Shown: positions 14,553 through 22,733 of the stretch, one piece after another
How positions within the stretch are numbered: position 1 is the stretch's first letter
Layout of the letters: every line of letters starts with the position of its first letter
DNA from: Bacillota bacterium
GTDB taxonomy: Bacteria > Bacillota > Clostridia > Acetivibrionales > JAMNYG01
Direction of reading: 5' to 3'
DNA: 42,339 nt
Assembly (NCBI GenBank): GCA_023622945.1
Contig: JAMNYG010000154.1
Coordinates: 1-42,339 of the forward strand
The notes under the pieces: model-generated
Told to the model about the DNA's origin: nothing
Databases searched by the model: none
What the model saw: the letters and a program-made list of their open reading frames with translations, nothing else
Program-made: the position numbers and the translations under genes

Positions 14553-17153
14553 ATGACCCAGCAGGAAAAGACTAACCGTGAAGTGTCTGATATAATAGAA
14601 GCTTTGGTGGAAAACGGAAAGCTGGCATTAAAAGAGATGGTTAAACTGACCCAGGAGCAGGTAGACTTTATTGTTAAGGAAATGGCTCTTGCGGGGATAG
14701 CCAACCACATGAGGCTGGCGAAAATGGCAGTTGAAGAGACAGGCAGAGGTGTCTACGAGGATAAAATAATTAAGAACCTGTTTGCTACGGAATACGTTTA
14801 TCACAGCATAAAATACCAAAAAACAGTAGGCATTATTGATGAAAATGAAGAAGAGGACTACTTTGAAATTGCCGAACCGGTAGGCATTATTGCAGCTATA
14901 ACGCCGGTTACAAACCCTACATCTACCACACTGTTCAAATGCATTATTTCAATGAAAACAAGAAATCCCATAATATTTGCTTTTCATCCCGGCTCACAAA
15001 AATGCAGCGCAGAGGCTGCCAGGATTATGAGAGATGCGGCTGTTAAGGCAGGGGCTCCCAAACACTGTATTCAATGGATTGAAGAGCCTTCTATAGAGGC
15101 AACACAGTTATTGATGAAAAACGACGGAGTTTCGTTGATACTGGCTACAGGCGGTTCATCCATGGTCAAGGCAGCCTATAGCGCCGGGAAACCGGCACTT
15201 GGAGTAGGGCCGGGGAATGTACCCTGCTATATAGAAAAAACAGCAGATATTAAAAGAGCGGTAACCGACCTGATTCTGTCCAAAACATTTGATAATGGAA
15301 TGATCTGTGCATCGGAGCAGGCCGTAATAATAGACAAGGAAATCTATGAACCTGTTACAGAGTATATGAAAAAACTGGGCTGCTATTTTGTAAATGATGA
15401 AGAAAGGGAAAGGCTGGAGAGCATAGTTATAGATGAAAAGAAAGGCTCTGTAAACCCCAAAATTGTAGGGCAATCAGCAGTTTCTATTGCTCAGATGGCG
15501 GAAATCAGAGTGCCCGAGGGAACAAAGATACTGGTTGCTGAAATTGAAGGGGTAGGTCCCGAATATCCTTTATCCAGGGAGAAGCTAAGCCCTGTATTGG
15601 CTTGCTTTAAAGTGAGCAATTCTGAAGAGGGCATAAAAAGGGCAATAGAAATGGTGAATTTTGGGGGATCAGGCCATTCGGCGGTTATCCATTCCAACGA
15701 TGAAAGCGTAATCAAAGAGTTTGCGGAAAGGGTAAATACCGGAAGGATCATTGTAAACCAGCCATCCAGCCATGGGGCGATAGGAGATATATATAATACC
15801 AATATGCCTTCCCTTACCCTTGGCTGCGGCTCTTTTGGCAGAAACAGCACAACCGCCAACGTTACTGCTGTTAATCTGATCAACAAAAAGCGGGTGGCAA
15901 GAAGAAGGTATAACATGCAGTGGTTTAAAATACCTGAAAAAATTTATTTTCAGCCCGGTTCCGTTCAATACCTGTCAAAAATGCCGGGCATTTCCCGGGC
16001 ATTGATAGTAACCGATGAAATGATGGTTAAGCTCGGATACGTGGAGAAGGTTTTATATCATTTGAGAAAGCGGGAAGGAAGAAATTATGTACATTCAGAG
16101 ATCTTTGACAGGGTACTGCCCGATCCCACGGTTGATACTGTAATAGAGGGCGCAAAAGTTGCAGAAGACTTTAAGCCCGATGTAATCATTGCCCTAGGAG
16201 GAGGATCGGCCATTGATGCCGCCAAGGCAATATGGCTTTTCTATGAACACCCTGAAACCGATTTCAATGATCTCCGCATGAAATTTATGGATATACGGAA
16301 GAGAGTTTTTAAGTTTCCTCCTTTGGGGACTAAGGCCAAGTTGGTAGCCATTCCTACCACTTCCGGTACAGGCTCAGAAGTTACGTCTTTTGCCGTGATA
16401 ACCGATCCGGAAAAAGAAACAAAATATCCCCTGGCAGATTATGAGCTCACACCTGATGTAGCCATAATAGATCCTGAATTTGTGCAGACTGTGCCGCCGC
16501 ATGTAACAGCCGATACAGGCATGGACGTACTGACCCATGCGATAGAAGCCTACGTATCGGTTATGGCATCAGACTATACTGATGCCCTGGCCATGAAGGC
16601 CATACAGCTTGTATTTGAATACCTGCCCAAAGTCTATATGAACGGCAATGATGCCAAGGCGAGGGAAAAAATGCATAATGCGTCATGCATAGCGGGCATG
16701 GCATTTACCAATGCTTTCTTAGGCATTAACCATAGCCTGGCTCATAAGCTGGGCGGTGAGTTCCATATACCTCACGGAAGGGCTAATGCCGTTTTGCTTC
16801 CTCATGTAATAAGATATAATTCTGAAAGGCCAACCAAGTTCAATGCCTTTCCAAAGTATGAGCACTATATAGCGGATGAGAAATATGCTGAGATAGCAAG
16901 ATTTCTTGGCCTTCCGTGCAGCAGTACCGAAGAGGGAATCAATAGCCTGATATCTGCCATATCAGATCTTATGAAACAGCTCCATATGCCGCTGTCCATA
17001 AGGGAATGCGGCGTTCCGGAAGATAAGTTCATGCAGGCACTGGATGAGCTTGCAGATAAGGCATTTGAAGACCAATGCACTACGGCCAATCCAAGAATGC
17101 CGTTGGTGTCAGAATTGAAAGATATTTACCTGAAGGCTTATTATGGAGTATAA
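14553..17153 (+). CDS. adhE: Bifunctional acetaldehyde-CoA / alcohol dehydrogenase
   Basis: An 866-residue fusion that turns acetyl-CoA to acetaldehyde to ethanol with two NADH, the main ethanol route of fermenting Clostridia. The aldehyde dehydrogenase half covers about residues 1-440: nucleotide-binding GVGPGNVPCY (near 221) and catalytic Cys in NGMICASEQ (near 252). The iron alcohol dehydrogenase half covers about 465-866: GGGSAIDAAKA, TTSGTGSEVT, and the iron ligands in MDVLTHAIEAY and GINHSLAHKLGGEFHIPHGRAN. Such proteins form long spirosomes. The start ATG 14553 has AGGGAGG seven bases upstream. It stands alone; 67 bases separate it from the ABC permease before it, and no clear promoter is visible there. 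Confidence 0.96.
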   Translation: MTQQEKTNREVSDIIEALVENGKLALKEMVKLTQEQVDFIVKEMALAGIANHMRLAKMAVEETGRGVYEDKIIKNLFATEYVYHSIKYQKTVGIIDENEEEDYFEIAEPVGIIAAITPVTNPTSTTLFKCIISMKTRNPIIFAFHPGSQKCSAEAARIMRDAAVKAGAPKHCIQWIEEPSIEATQLLMKNDGVSLILATGGSSMVKAAYSAGKPALGVGPGNVPCYIEKTADIKRAVTDLILSKTFDNGMICASEQAVIIDKEIYEPVTEYMKKLGCYFVNDEERERLESIVIDEKKGSVNPKIVGQSAVSIAQMAEIRVPEGTKILVAEIEGVGPEYPLSREKLSPVLACFKVSNSEEGIKRAIEMVNFGGSGHSAVIHSNDESVIKEFAERVNTGRIIVNQPSSHGAIGDIYNTNMPSLTLGCGSFGRNSTTANVTAVNLINKKRVARRRYNMQWFKIPEKIYFQPGSVQYLSKMPGISRALIVTDEMMVKLGYVEKVLYHLRKREGRNYVHSEIFDRVLPDPTVDTVIEGAKVAEDFKPDVIIALGGGSAIDAAKAIWLFYEHPETDFNDLRMKFMDIRKRVFKFPPLGTKAKLVAIPTTSGTGSEVTSFAVITDPEKETKYPLADYELTPDVAIIDPEFVQTVPPHVTADTGMDVLTHAIEAYVSVMASDYTDALAMKAIQLVFEYLPKVYMNGNDAKAREKMHNASCIAGMAFTNAFLGINHSLAHKLGGEFHIPHGRANAVLLPHVIRYNSERPTKFNAFPKYEHYIADEKYAEIARFLGLPCSSTEEGINSLISAISDLMKQLHMPLSIRECGVPEDKFMQALDELADKAFEDQCTTANPRMPLVSELKDIYLKAYYGV

Positions 17154-17312
17154 AGGACATGGCATCAAAGGCAAAAAGTTACTTACAGCAGAATGAAATT
17201 TATGATAAAATATATATATTAAGTATTCAAATATATTGATCATGTTAATGCTATATTGATTGCACCAAATGCCGTGAAAGATTTTAGTCTGCGGCAAAGC
17301 ATAAATGGACAA

Positions 17313-17344
17313 CCATGTCATGAGCAGCATAACTCATGATATGG
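17313..17344 (+). other. Stem-loop upstream of the adhE distal terminator
   Basis: CCATGTCATGAG (17313-17324) pairs with CTCATGATATGG (17333-17344) with one mismatch and an 8-base loop. It lies directly before the terminator hairpin at 17352. Confidence 0.45.
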
Positions 17345-17351
17345 TAACATT

Positions 17352-17392
17352 GTTCCTGCAACATTTGTCCGGTTGAAGGAACTTCTTTTTTT
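17352..17392 (+). terminator. Rho-independent terminator between adhE and the CarD-like gene
   Basis: GTTCCTGCAAC (17352-17362) pairs with GTTGAAGGAAC (17372-17382) with one mismatch, then TTCTTTTTTT. It is about 200 bases behind the adhE stop and 55 before the next start. It could therefore also act as an attenuator in a leader for the CarD-like gene. The rest of the gap 17154-17446 shows nothing else clear. Confidence 0.7.
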
Positions 17393-17446
17393 GCAAAAAA
17401 CCAATATGGGAATAATATAAACAGACGGGGGAGCAAGGAGGAAGCC

Positions 17447-17941
17447 ATGTTTAAAATTGATGATTATGTTGTTTACGGAACAACAGGAGTATGTCAGGTA
17501 ATAGATATAAGGAAAGAAAAGGATATTAACGATGATGAAACTGAATACTATATATTGCAGCCGGTTTTCAGCAGCAACATGACCGTGAAGGTTCCTGTTG
17601 ACAATCCAAAAGTCATGATTAGAAAGGTCATCACAAAAGATGATGTTTCGGCATTGATTGAAGCAATACCCCAAATGGAGACATTCCGGATAGATGATTA
17701 TAAGAAGAGAAATGAGAGTTTTAAATCTGCTCTCAAAACCGGAAAGTGCGAAGAATGGATAAGGTTGATCAAGACACTGCACCAGGAAAAAAGGGAAAAA
17801 GCAAGCCTTGGTAAAAAACTTATGAAGGCTGATGAGGATATCATGAAGGCTGCAGAAAGATACCTGTACGAAGAGTTCTCAGTGGTTTTGGGCATATCAC
17901 CTGAGGAGGTTGTTTCATACATCAGGGAACATATTTTATAA
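17447..17941 (+). CDS. CarD / CdnL-family RNA polymerase-binding regulator
   Basis: A 164-residue protein. The first 60 residues (FKIDDYVVYGTTGVCQVIDI and a following strand-rich stretch) match the Tudor-like CarD_N/TRCF RNA polymerase-interaction domain, which binds the beta subunit. The rest is helical and charged (about residues 65-160), like the DNA-contacting C-terminal domain of CarD. CarD proteins stabilise open promoter complexes, often at rRNA and stress genes. AGGAGG lies seven bases before ATG 17447. It lies between adhE and the oxaloacetate decarboxylase genes but seems to have its own transcript. Confidence 0.85.
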   Translation: MFKIDDYVVYGTTGVCQVIDIRKEKDINDDETEYYILQPVFSSNMTVKVPVDNPKVMIRKVITKDDVSALIEAIPQMETFRIDDYKKRNESFKSALKTGKCEEWIRLIKTLHQEKREKASLGKKLMKADEDIMKAAERYLYEEFSVVLGISPEEVVSYIREHIL

Positions 17942-18010
17942 TTAAAATGATATTGTTACTTTGTTGACAATTTAAGCGAATTATGTTAGCCTTATTTTAG
18001 TTTATTCCTT

Positions 18011-18058
18011 TCTGTTGCGGTTGATATCTGTTACAATTGATATCTGTTGCAACTGGGC
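18011..18058. repeat. Three tandem 16-bp units, intergenic
   Basis: Units at 18011, 18027 and 18043 each open TCTGTTRCRRYTG; the first two read TCTGTTGCGGTTGATA and TCTGTTACAATTGATA. They lie in the 263-base gap before oadA. Confidence 0.75.
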
Positions 18059-18097
18059 GGATTCCATTGTTTTTTAGGGGTAAGACTATAATTTTTC

Positions 18098-18131
18098 AGG
18101 TAGGAAGCTTGTAAGTTTCAGTTTCCTGCCT
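18098..18131 (+). terminator. Probable terminator of the CarD-like gene
   Basis: AGGTAGGAA (18098-18106) pairs with TTCCTGCCT (18123-18131), with one G-U pair and a 16-base loop. TAATTATGTTTTTAAAC follows. It is 157 bases behind the CarD stop and 74 before oadA. Confidence 0.45.
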
Positions 18132-18204
18132 TAATTATGTTTTTAAACTTGAAGGTCTGGGAATTAAGTATAAGTAATGAAATAGGTAAGGAGTTGGTAG
18201 ACAG

Positions 18205-19581
18205 ATGAAAATCAAAATAACCGAAACCGTTTTGCGGGATGCCAATCAGTCTCTTGTTGCTACCAGGATGCCTTTTTCAGATTTTGAGGGTGTACTGGAG
18301 GCTCTGGATAAAGCAGGGTATCATTCGTTGGAGTGCTGGGGCGGTGCTACTTTTGATTCATGCCTGAGATATTTGAATGAGGATCCCTGGGAAAGGCTTA
18401 GAAAGATAAAGAATAAGGTTAAGAAAACACCTCTGCAGATGCTTTTAAGAGGGCAGAACCTTTTGGGATACAGACATTATCCCGATGATGTTGTGAGAAA
18501 ATTTGTCGCATGTTCCGTTGACAACGGCATGGATATCTTCAGAATATTTGACGCGCTGAACGATTTCAGAAATATCAGAGTGGCTGTTGACGAAGTTTTA
18601 AAGAGAAAAGCCCATGCTCAGGGATGCATATGCTATACAATAAGCCCTATTCACAACATTGAAATGTATGTAAAGATGGGCAAGGAACTGGAAAGCATGG
18701 GCGTAAATTCCATATGCATTAAAGACATGGCTGGAATTATGGGTCCCCAGGAAGCATATGACCTGGTAAAGGCTTTGAAAGAAACCGTGAAACTGCCGGT
18801 ATTCCTCCATACCCATTCCACAACAGGCCTTGGCCCTATTACTTACATTAAAGCAGTAGAGGCAGGCTGTGACGGTATTGATTGTGCAATTTCATCTTTT
18901 GGAGGTGGTACTTCTCAGCCTCCCACAGAAACCCTCAACTATGCATTAAAACAGATAGGCTATGAAACCGGGTTGGACGAAAAAGTGTTGAAAGAAATCA
19001 ACGACTACTTCAGACCGATCAAGCAAAAGGCAATATCCACAGGGCTGATGGACAGCTTTGTCATGGGTACTGAAACGGATGCCCTGGTTTACCAGATTCC
19101 GGGCGGAATGCTTTCCAACCTGATAGCTCAATTAAAGGCACAAAACGCCATAGACAGGCTGGAAGAGGTTCTGGAGGAAACACCGAGGGTAAGAAAAGAC
19201 CTGGGATATCCTCCTCTGGTTACTCCGATGAGCCAGATGGTAGGGGTACAGGCGGTTTCCAACGTTCTCAGCGGAGAAAGGTACAAGAATGTTTCAAAAG
19301 AGGTTAAAGCCTATCTGAAAGGCGAATATGGAAGGCCTCCCGGAGAAATCAACCCTGATCTCATGAAAAAAGTTCTGGGAGACGAAAAGCCCATTACCAC
19401 GAGGTTTGCAGATACCCTTGAGCCTGTATTTGAAAAAACGAAAGAACAGCTGAAGGGTATAGCAAGAAGCGATGAAGACGTACTTTCCTACATTGCTTTC
19501 CCGCAGATAGCTGAGAAGTTCTTTAAGGAAAGAGAAGAACGGGAGGCGTTGAAGGTTACCTATTCAATAGTTAAAATATAA
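18205..19581 (+). CDS. oadA: Oxaloacetate decarboxylase alpha subunit (carboxyltransferase domain only)
   Basis: A 458-residue protein with a TIM-barrel carboxyltransferase domain. It shows ETVLRDANQSLVATRM at the start, the LLRGQNLLGYRHYPDDVV segment, metal-site lysine in SICIKDMAGIMGP (about residue 178), and HTHSTTGLG (about 207-215). It takes the carboxyl group from oxaloacetate and passes it to biotin. Classical OadA is about 590 residues with a fused biotin domain. Here the biotin domain is a separate gene (20012). The product could also be called pyruvate carboxylase subunit B, but the adjacent gamma and beta membrane subunits point to the Na+-pumping decarboxylase. AAGGAG lies about 13 bases before ATG 18205. 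Confidence 0.92.
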   Translation: MKIKITETVLRDANQSLVATRMPFSDFEGVLEALDKAGYHSLECWGGATFDSCLRYLNEDPWERLRKIKNKVKKTPLQMLLRGQNLLGYRHYPDDVVRKFVACSVDNGMDIFRIFDALNDFRNIRVAVDEVLKRKAHAQGCICYTISPIHNIEMYVKMGKELESMGVNSICIKDMAGIMGPQEAYDLVKALKETVKLPVFLHTHSTTGLGPITYIKAVEAGCDGIDCAISSFGGGTSQPPTETLNYALKQIGYETGLDEKVLKEINDYFRPIKQKAISTGLMDSFVMGTETDALVYQIPGGMLSNLIAQLKAQNAIDRLEEVLEETPRVRKDLGYPPLVTPMSQMVGVQAVSNVLSGERYKNVSKEVKAYLKGEYGRPPGEINPDLMKKVLGDEKPITTRFADTLEPVFEKTKEQLKGIARSDEDVLSYIAFPQIAEKFFKEREEREALKVTYSIVKI

Positions 19582-19593
19582 AGGGTGATGTAT

Positions 19594-19956
19594 ATGTCCA
19601 TATCTATGCTTGATGGTCTTTTAATAGCTGTATTCAGCATGACAGTGGTATTTTCGGTGCTTTGTATTCTTTATCTTGTAATAACGGCACTGTCTAAAAC
19701 TCTGAACAAGGTAGGCATGGCAAGTGCCTCCAATGCCGTAAAACAGGCCGATAAACAGACAGAAGTAACAGCACCTGCACCTGCAGCGGCTGCTACAGAT
19801 AAAGATATCAATACCGTCAGTATTTCAACCGGCGAACTCAAGCTTATAAACGTAGACGAAAAGACAGCCGCTCTGATTATGGCAATAGTGAGCCATGAAT
19901 CACAGATTCCTCTGTCAGAACTTTGTTTCAAATCCATAAGGGCTTTGGAAGAATAG
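19594..19956 (+). CDS. Oxaloacetate decarboxylase gamma-type subunit (OadG family)
   Basis: A 120-residue protein with one N-terminal membrane segment (about residues 6-30), an Ala/Thr/Pro-rich linker (about 45-65), and a small C-terminal part (about 75-118, VDEKTAALIMAIVSHES). OadG-type subunits tie the soluble alpha subunit to the membrane beta subunit. I prefer ATG 19594, because AAGGGTGA then sits about six bases upstream. The in-frame ATG 19588 and GTG 19585 lie within that ribosome site. It lies 12 bases behind oadA. Confidence 0.85.
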   Translation: MSISMLDGLLIAVFSMTVVFSVLCILYLVITALSKTLNKVGMASASNAVKQADKQTEVTAPAPAAAATDKDINTVSISTGELKLINVDEKTAALIMAIVSHESQIPLSELCFKSIRALEE

Positions 19957-20011
19957 TCTTACTTCGAAAGATGTAAATGACAGGGTCAAAATGTAAAGGG
20001 AGGTTAAAAAA

Positions 20012-20419
20012 GTGAAATATATCATTACCATAAATAATAAGAGTTATGAAGTGGAAGTGGAAAGAGGTCAGGCAAGCATAGTGAAAATAGAAGAGAATAA
20101 AGTCCCTAAAATACAGACGACTGTTTCAGCTTCTTCTCCGGCTCCGGCACCTGCACCTGCTCCTTCTCCTGCATCGTCGCAAGCTTCTGCTCAGGCTCCG
20201 GCAGCAGGTGAACCTGTTAAAGCTCCTATGCCCGGGACCATTTTAGATGTTAGGGTAAGCGTGGGGCAAGCCGTCAAGCGCGGAGATGTAATTTTTATTC
20301 TTGAAGCTATGAAAATGGAGAATGAGATTACAGCCCCTGTTGACGGTGTTATCTCTCAAATAATTGCAACCAAGGGTTCAACTGTATCTACAGGTGATCT
20401 CCTTGCCATAATTCAATAG
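20012..20419 (+). CDS. Biotin carboxyl carrier protein of the oxaloacetate decarboxylase
   Basis: A 135-residue protein starting at GTG, with AAAGGGAGGT eight bases upstream. Residues 1-35 form a short N-terminal domain, 40-68 a flexible Pro/Ala/Ser linker (PAPAPAPAPSPASSQ), and 68-135 the biotinyl domain with EAMKMENEI. The biotinylated lysine is residue 101, the usual 35th position from the C-terminus. The swinging arm carries carboxyl groups from the alpha to the beta subunit. It lies between the gamma and beta genes in the same operon. Confidence 0.93.
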   Translation: MKYIITINNKSYEVEVERGQASIVKIEENKVPKIQTTVSASSPAPAPAPAPSPASSQASAQAPAAGEPVKAPMPGTILDVRVSVGQAVKRGDVIFILEAMKMENEITAPVDGVISQIIATKGSTVSTGDLLAIIQ

Positions 20420-20431
20420 TGGGGGGGTTAA

Positions 20432-21574
20432 ATGATGTTTGTGGATGCATTGCAAACAATATGGAGGAACTCGGGCTTTTCCGCCATTACCTGGCAACAG
20501 TGTGTAATGATCGGAATAGCATTCGTTCTTATATATCTTGCCATTGTTAAGAAGTTCGAGCCTTTGTTGCTGCTTACCATTGCCTTTGGGGTACTGCTTG
20601 CAAACCTGCCGCTGGCAGGACTGATGAATGAACCGCCGGCCGGCTCAGATGAACCAGGGGGCTTATTATATTACCTGTATCTTGGAGTAAAGAAAGGAAT
20701 ATATCCTTCTCTTATCTTTCTTGGCATAGGCGCCATGACCGACTTCGGTCCCCTTATTGCAAGGCCTTCAGGGCTGTTTTTGGGAGCTGCAGCACAGCTT
20801 GGAATATTTAGTGCTTTTTTAATAGCACTGGCTCTTGGGTTTACACCTCAGGAAGCAGCTTCCATCGGAATTATAGGCGGGGCTGACGGACCTACTGCAA
20901 TATTCCTTACAACCAGGCTGGCACCGGAACTTTTGCCTGCCATTGCCATAGCGGCCTACTCCTATATGGCTTTGATACCGATGATACAGCCACCTCTTAT
21001 GAGACTGCTGACCACAAAGAAAGAGAGAGAAGTGAAGATGGAGCAGCTGAGAGAGGTAACAAAGCTGGAAAGAATATGTTTTCCCATAGCAGTTACTGTT
21101 TTCTGTATATTGCTTCTCCCGTCGGTTGCTCCGCTGATAGGCATGCTGATGCTTGGCAATCTTTTCAGGGAATCAGGAGTTGTTGAAAGGCTTTCAGAAA
21201 CAGCCCAAAATGCGTTGATTAACATAGTAACCATCTTCCTGGGTGTGACTGTTGGTGCTACGGCTCGGGCAGATCGCTTCTTAAGTCCCGATACACTTAA
21301 AATAATTGCTTTGGGTCTTATAGCTTTTGCGTTCAGCACCGTTGGAGGACTGTTGTTTGGAAAAATCATGTACTGGCTTTCCGGCGGGAAAATCAATCCT
21401 CTTATCGGTTCTGCAGGAGTGTCTGCCGTTCCCATGGCTGCAAGAGTGTCCCAGATTGAAGGGCAGAAGGCCAATCCGTCGAATTACCTTCTCATGCATG
21501 CAATGGGACCCAATGTGGCAGGCGTAATCGGTTCGGCAGTAGCGGCAGGAATTCTGCTTGCACTGTTTGGATAG
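20432..21574 (+). CDS. oadB: Sodium ion-translocating oxaloacetate decarboxylase beta subunit
   Basis: A 380-residue integral membrane protein with about nine to eleven hydrophobic segments. It carries the family-typical GIIGGADGPTAIFLTTRLAPEL (about residues 145-166), whose aspartate is a known Na+-site residue in the family, and the re-entrant segment INPLIGSAGVSAVPMAAR near the C-terminus (about 322-339). It decarboxylates carboxybiotin and exports Na+. It starts twelve bases behind the biotin carrier gene. The ribosome site is a run of seven G's (20421-20427), a slippage-prone tract that could vary between cells. Confidence 0.93.
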   Translation: MMFVDALQTIWRNSGFSAITWQQCVMIGIAFVLIYLAIVKKFEPLLLLTIAFGVLLANLPLAGLMNEPPAGSDEPGGLLYYLYLGVKKGIYPSLIFLGIGAMTDFGPLIARPSGLFLGAAAQLGIFSAFLIALALGFTPQEAASIGIIGGADGPTAIFLTTRLAPELLPAIAIAAYSYMALIPMIQPPLMRLLTTKKEREVKMEQLREVTKLERICFPIAVTVFCILLLPSVAPLIGMLMLGNLFRESGVVERLSETAQNALINIVTIFLGVTVGATARADRFLSPDTLKIIALGLIAFAFSTVGGLLFGKIMYWLSGGKINPLIGSAGVSAVPMAARVSQIEGQKANPSNYLLMHAMGPNVAGVIGSAVAAGILLALFG

Positions 21575-21660
21575 AACTCGGATCGCGTAAAGAACGGTAT
21601 TTGCTGTTTTATTCAAATTTTCTGTTAAGTTATGAAAGTTTTGGATAAGCTGTGAAAGTA

Positions 21661-21689
21661 AAGGGCGTCATATAAAGGCGCCCTTTTTT
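21661..21689 (+). terminator. Terminator of the oxaloacetate decarboxylase operon
   Basis: AAGGGCG (21661-21667) pairs with CGCCCTT (21679-21685) around an 11-base loop and ends in six T's. It is about 85 bases behind the oadB stop. Confidence 0.75.
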
Positions 21690-21697
21690 GAACTATA

Positions 21698-21862
21698 ATG
21701 ACCACCTTTTCAGAACTTAATATAGCTGAAAAACTGTTGAGAAGGCATTTTGCCATGCCCGGAGATTTTACCGAGGATGCAGAAGCAGCTTGGACCTGTT
21801 TCATCTCCAATATAGTACAAGGTTCCGGAATAGGGTATAATGATAATTGGTGGTATAGCTAG
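21698..21862 (+). CDS. Possible small protein or gene remnant, 54 residues
   Basis: An open frame from ATG 21698 to TAG 21862 opens MTTFSELNIAEKLLRR and ends GIGYNDNWWYS. Base use resembles the neighbouring genes, but no ribosome site precedes it and it sits right behind the terminator at 21661. I do not recognise it. It may be chance, a remnant of a lost gene, or a leader peptide of the amidohydrolase, whose start is 20 bases downstream. A TATAAT at 21836 inside it may instead be the -10 box of that gene. Confidence 0.25.
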   Translation: MTTFSELNIAEKLLRRHFAMPGDFTEDAEAAWTCFISNIVQGSGIGYNDNWWYS

Positions 21863-21882
21863 TGTAAAGTGGGGTGTCAATT

Positions 21883-22665
21883 ATGGAAAAAAACCTGATT
21901 GTAAATTTCCATGAGCACCACGTGGACAAAGAGGCAGACATCACTGTATTGCTTCCGGTAGGAAAGGATAACTCATTGAAAGCTCGCCAAATGGCAAAAG
22001 AGAATCCTTCGAAAATAATTCCCTTTCATTACGTTGATGTGAATAATCCAATGGATGATGAACTCCGTCAGTTAAAAAGAGGAGTAGAAAGATGGGGTGT
22101 TAAGAGTGTCAAATTCCAGCCGATGGACCAGCATATTTATCCCAGCGATAAGAAGCTGTATCCCATATATGAATATTGCGAAAAAATGGGGCTTGTAGTA
22201 ACCTGGCATGCAGGAGTCGTAGATCTTGGACATAAGTACGAGCAGGGCGTTCCCATGCTGAGCAAGTACTGCGACCCTATACATATTGATGAAGTTGCTT
22301 TTGACTTTCCTGATATGAATATTTGCATCGCTCATTTGGGAGGCAATTATATGTATACTGCTTTGGTTTTGGCGGAAAAGCATGAGAATGTGTTTTTGGA
22401 CACTGCATTTCTCTGTTTCTTTGGTCCAAGATTTTTTCCTCCTGCGACACCTTCAGCCCTGATAACTCATGCTGTAAACGTTGCCGGGGAGGATAAAATC
22501 CTTTACGGTGGTGAAGGAGTTACTCCTAAAGATGTTCTGGATGCAGATATCACTGATGAAGCAAAAATAAAGATACTCGGTATGAATGCCGTAAAGTTGC
22601 TTGGTTTGCAGGGGATAGCAAGTGGAGGAAATGATAAAAAAAATGGGACATTTCTCGAACTGTGA
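21883..22665 (+). CDS. Amidohydrolase-family (amidohydrolase_2-like) metal-dependent hydrolase
   Basis: A 260-residue TIM-barrel protein. It shows the opening metal motif HxH in VNFHEHH (about residues 7-11), a barrel histidine in TWHAGVVDLG (about 105), and another in CIAHLGGNYMY (about 146-150). The C-terminal strand reads ILYGGEGVTP, where most members have GSD or GTD, so the catalytic aspartate seems to be glutamate here. The family usually has 30-40 residues between the first HxH and the first barrel helix; here it is very short. The reaction is unknown (decarboxylase or hydrolase). I chose ATG 21883, with AGTGGGGTG seven bases upstream, over the in-frame GTG 21874. Its last codons lie within the terminator hairpin of the convergent gene. 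Confidence 0.75.
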   Translation: MEKNLIVNFHEHHVDKEADITVLLPVGKDNSLKARQMAKENPSKIIPFHYVDVNNPMDDELRQLKRGVERWGVKSVKFQPMDQHIYPSDKKLYPIYEYCEKMGLVVTWHAGVVDLGHKYEQGVPMLSKYCDPIHIDEVAFDFPDMNICIAHLGGNYMYTALVLAEKHENVFLDTAFLCFFGPRFFPPATPSALITHAVNVAGEDKILYGGEGVTPKDVLDADITDEAKIKILGMNAVKLLGLQGIASGGNDKKNGTFLEL

Positions 22666-22697
22666 AGCTGTACTTCGTGGAAGAGAAGTGTCCCATT
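22636..22697 (-). terminator. Terminator of the NarL-type two-component operon
   Basis: AATGGGACATTTCTC (22642-22656) pairs with GAGAAGTGTCCCATT (22683-22697) with one G-U or A-C wobble, and an inner GAAG/CTTC stem. On the minus strand eight T's follow (22643-22636). It therefore ends the regulator transcript but lies partly inside the convergent amidohydrolase gene, whose last residues it shapes. Confidence 0.65.
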
Positions 22698-22732
22698 TCC
22701 GCTTACTGAGAAGTGTCGCCATTCCCTTATAC
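22683..22732. repeat. Two tandem 25-bp units between convergent genes
   Basis: The units at 22683 and 22708 both open GAGAAGTGTC and continue with a C/G-change and a one-base shift through CCATT.CC. The first copy doubles as the right arm of the terminator. Confidence 0.6.
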
Positions 22733-22733
22733 A

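Noticed and set aside
18572-21574. Methylmalonyl-CoA or glutaconyl-CoA decarboxylase instead of oxaloacetate decarboxylase
   Set aside because: The alpha subunit is a TIM-barrel HMGL-like carboxyltransferase of the oxaloacetate/pyruvate type, not the crotonase-fold acyl-CoA carboxyltransferase those enzymes use.
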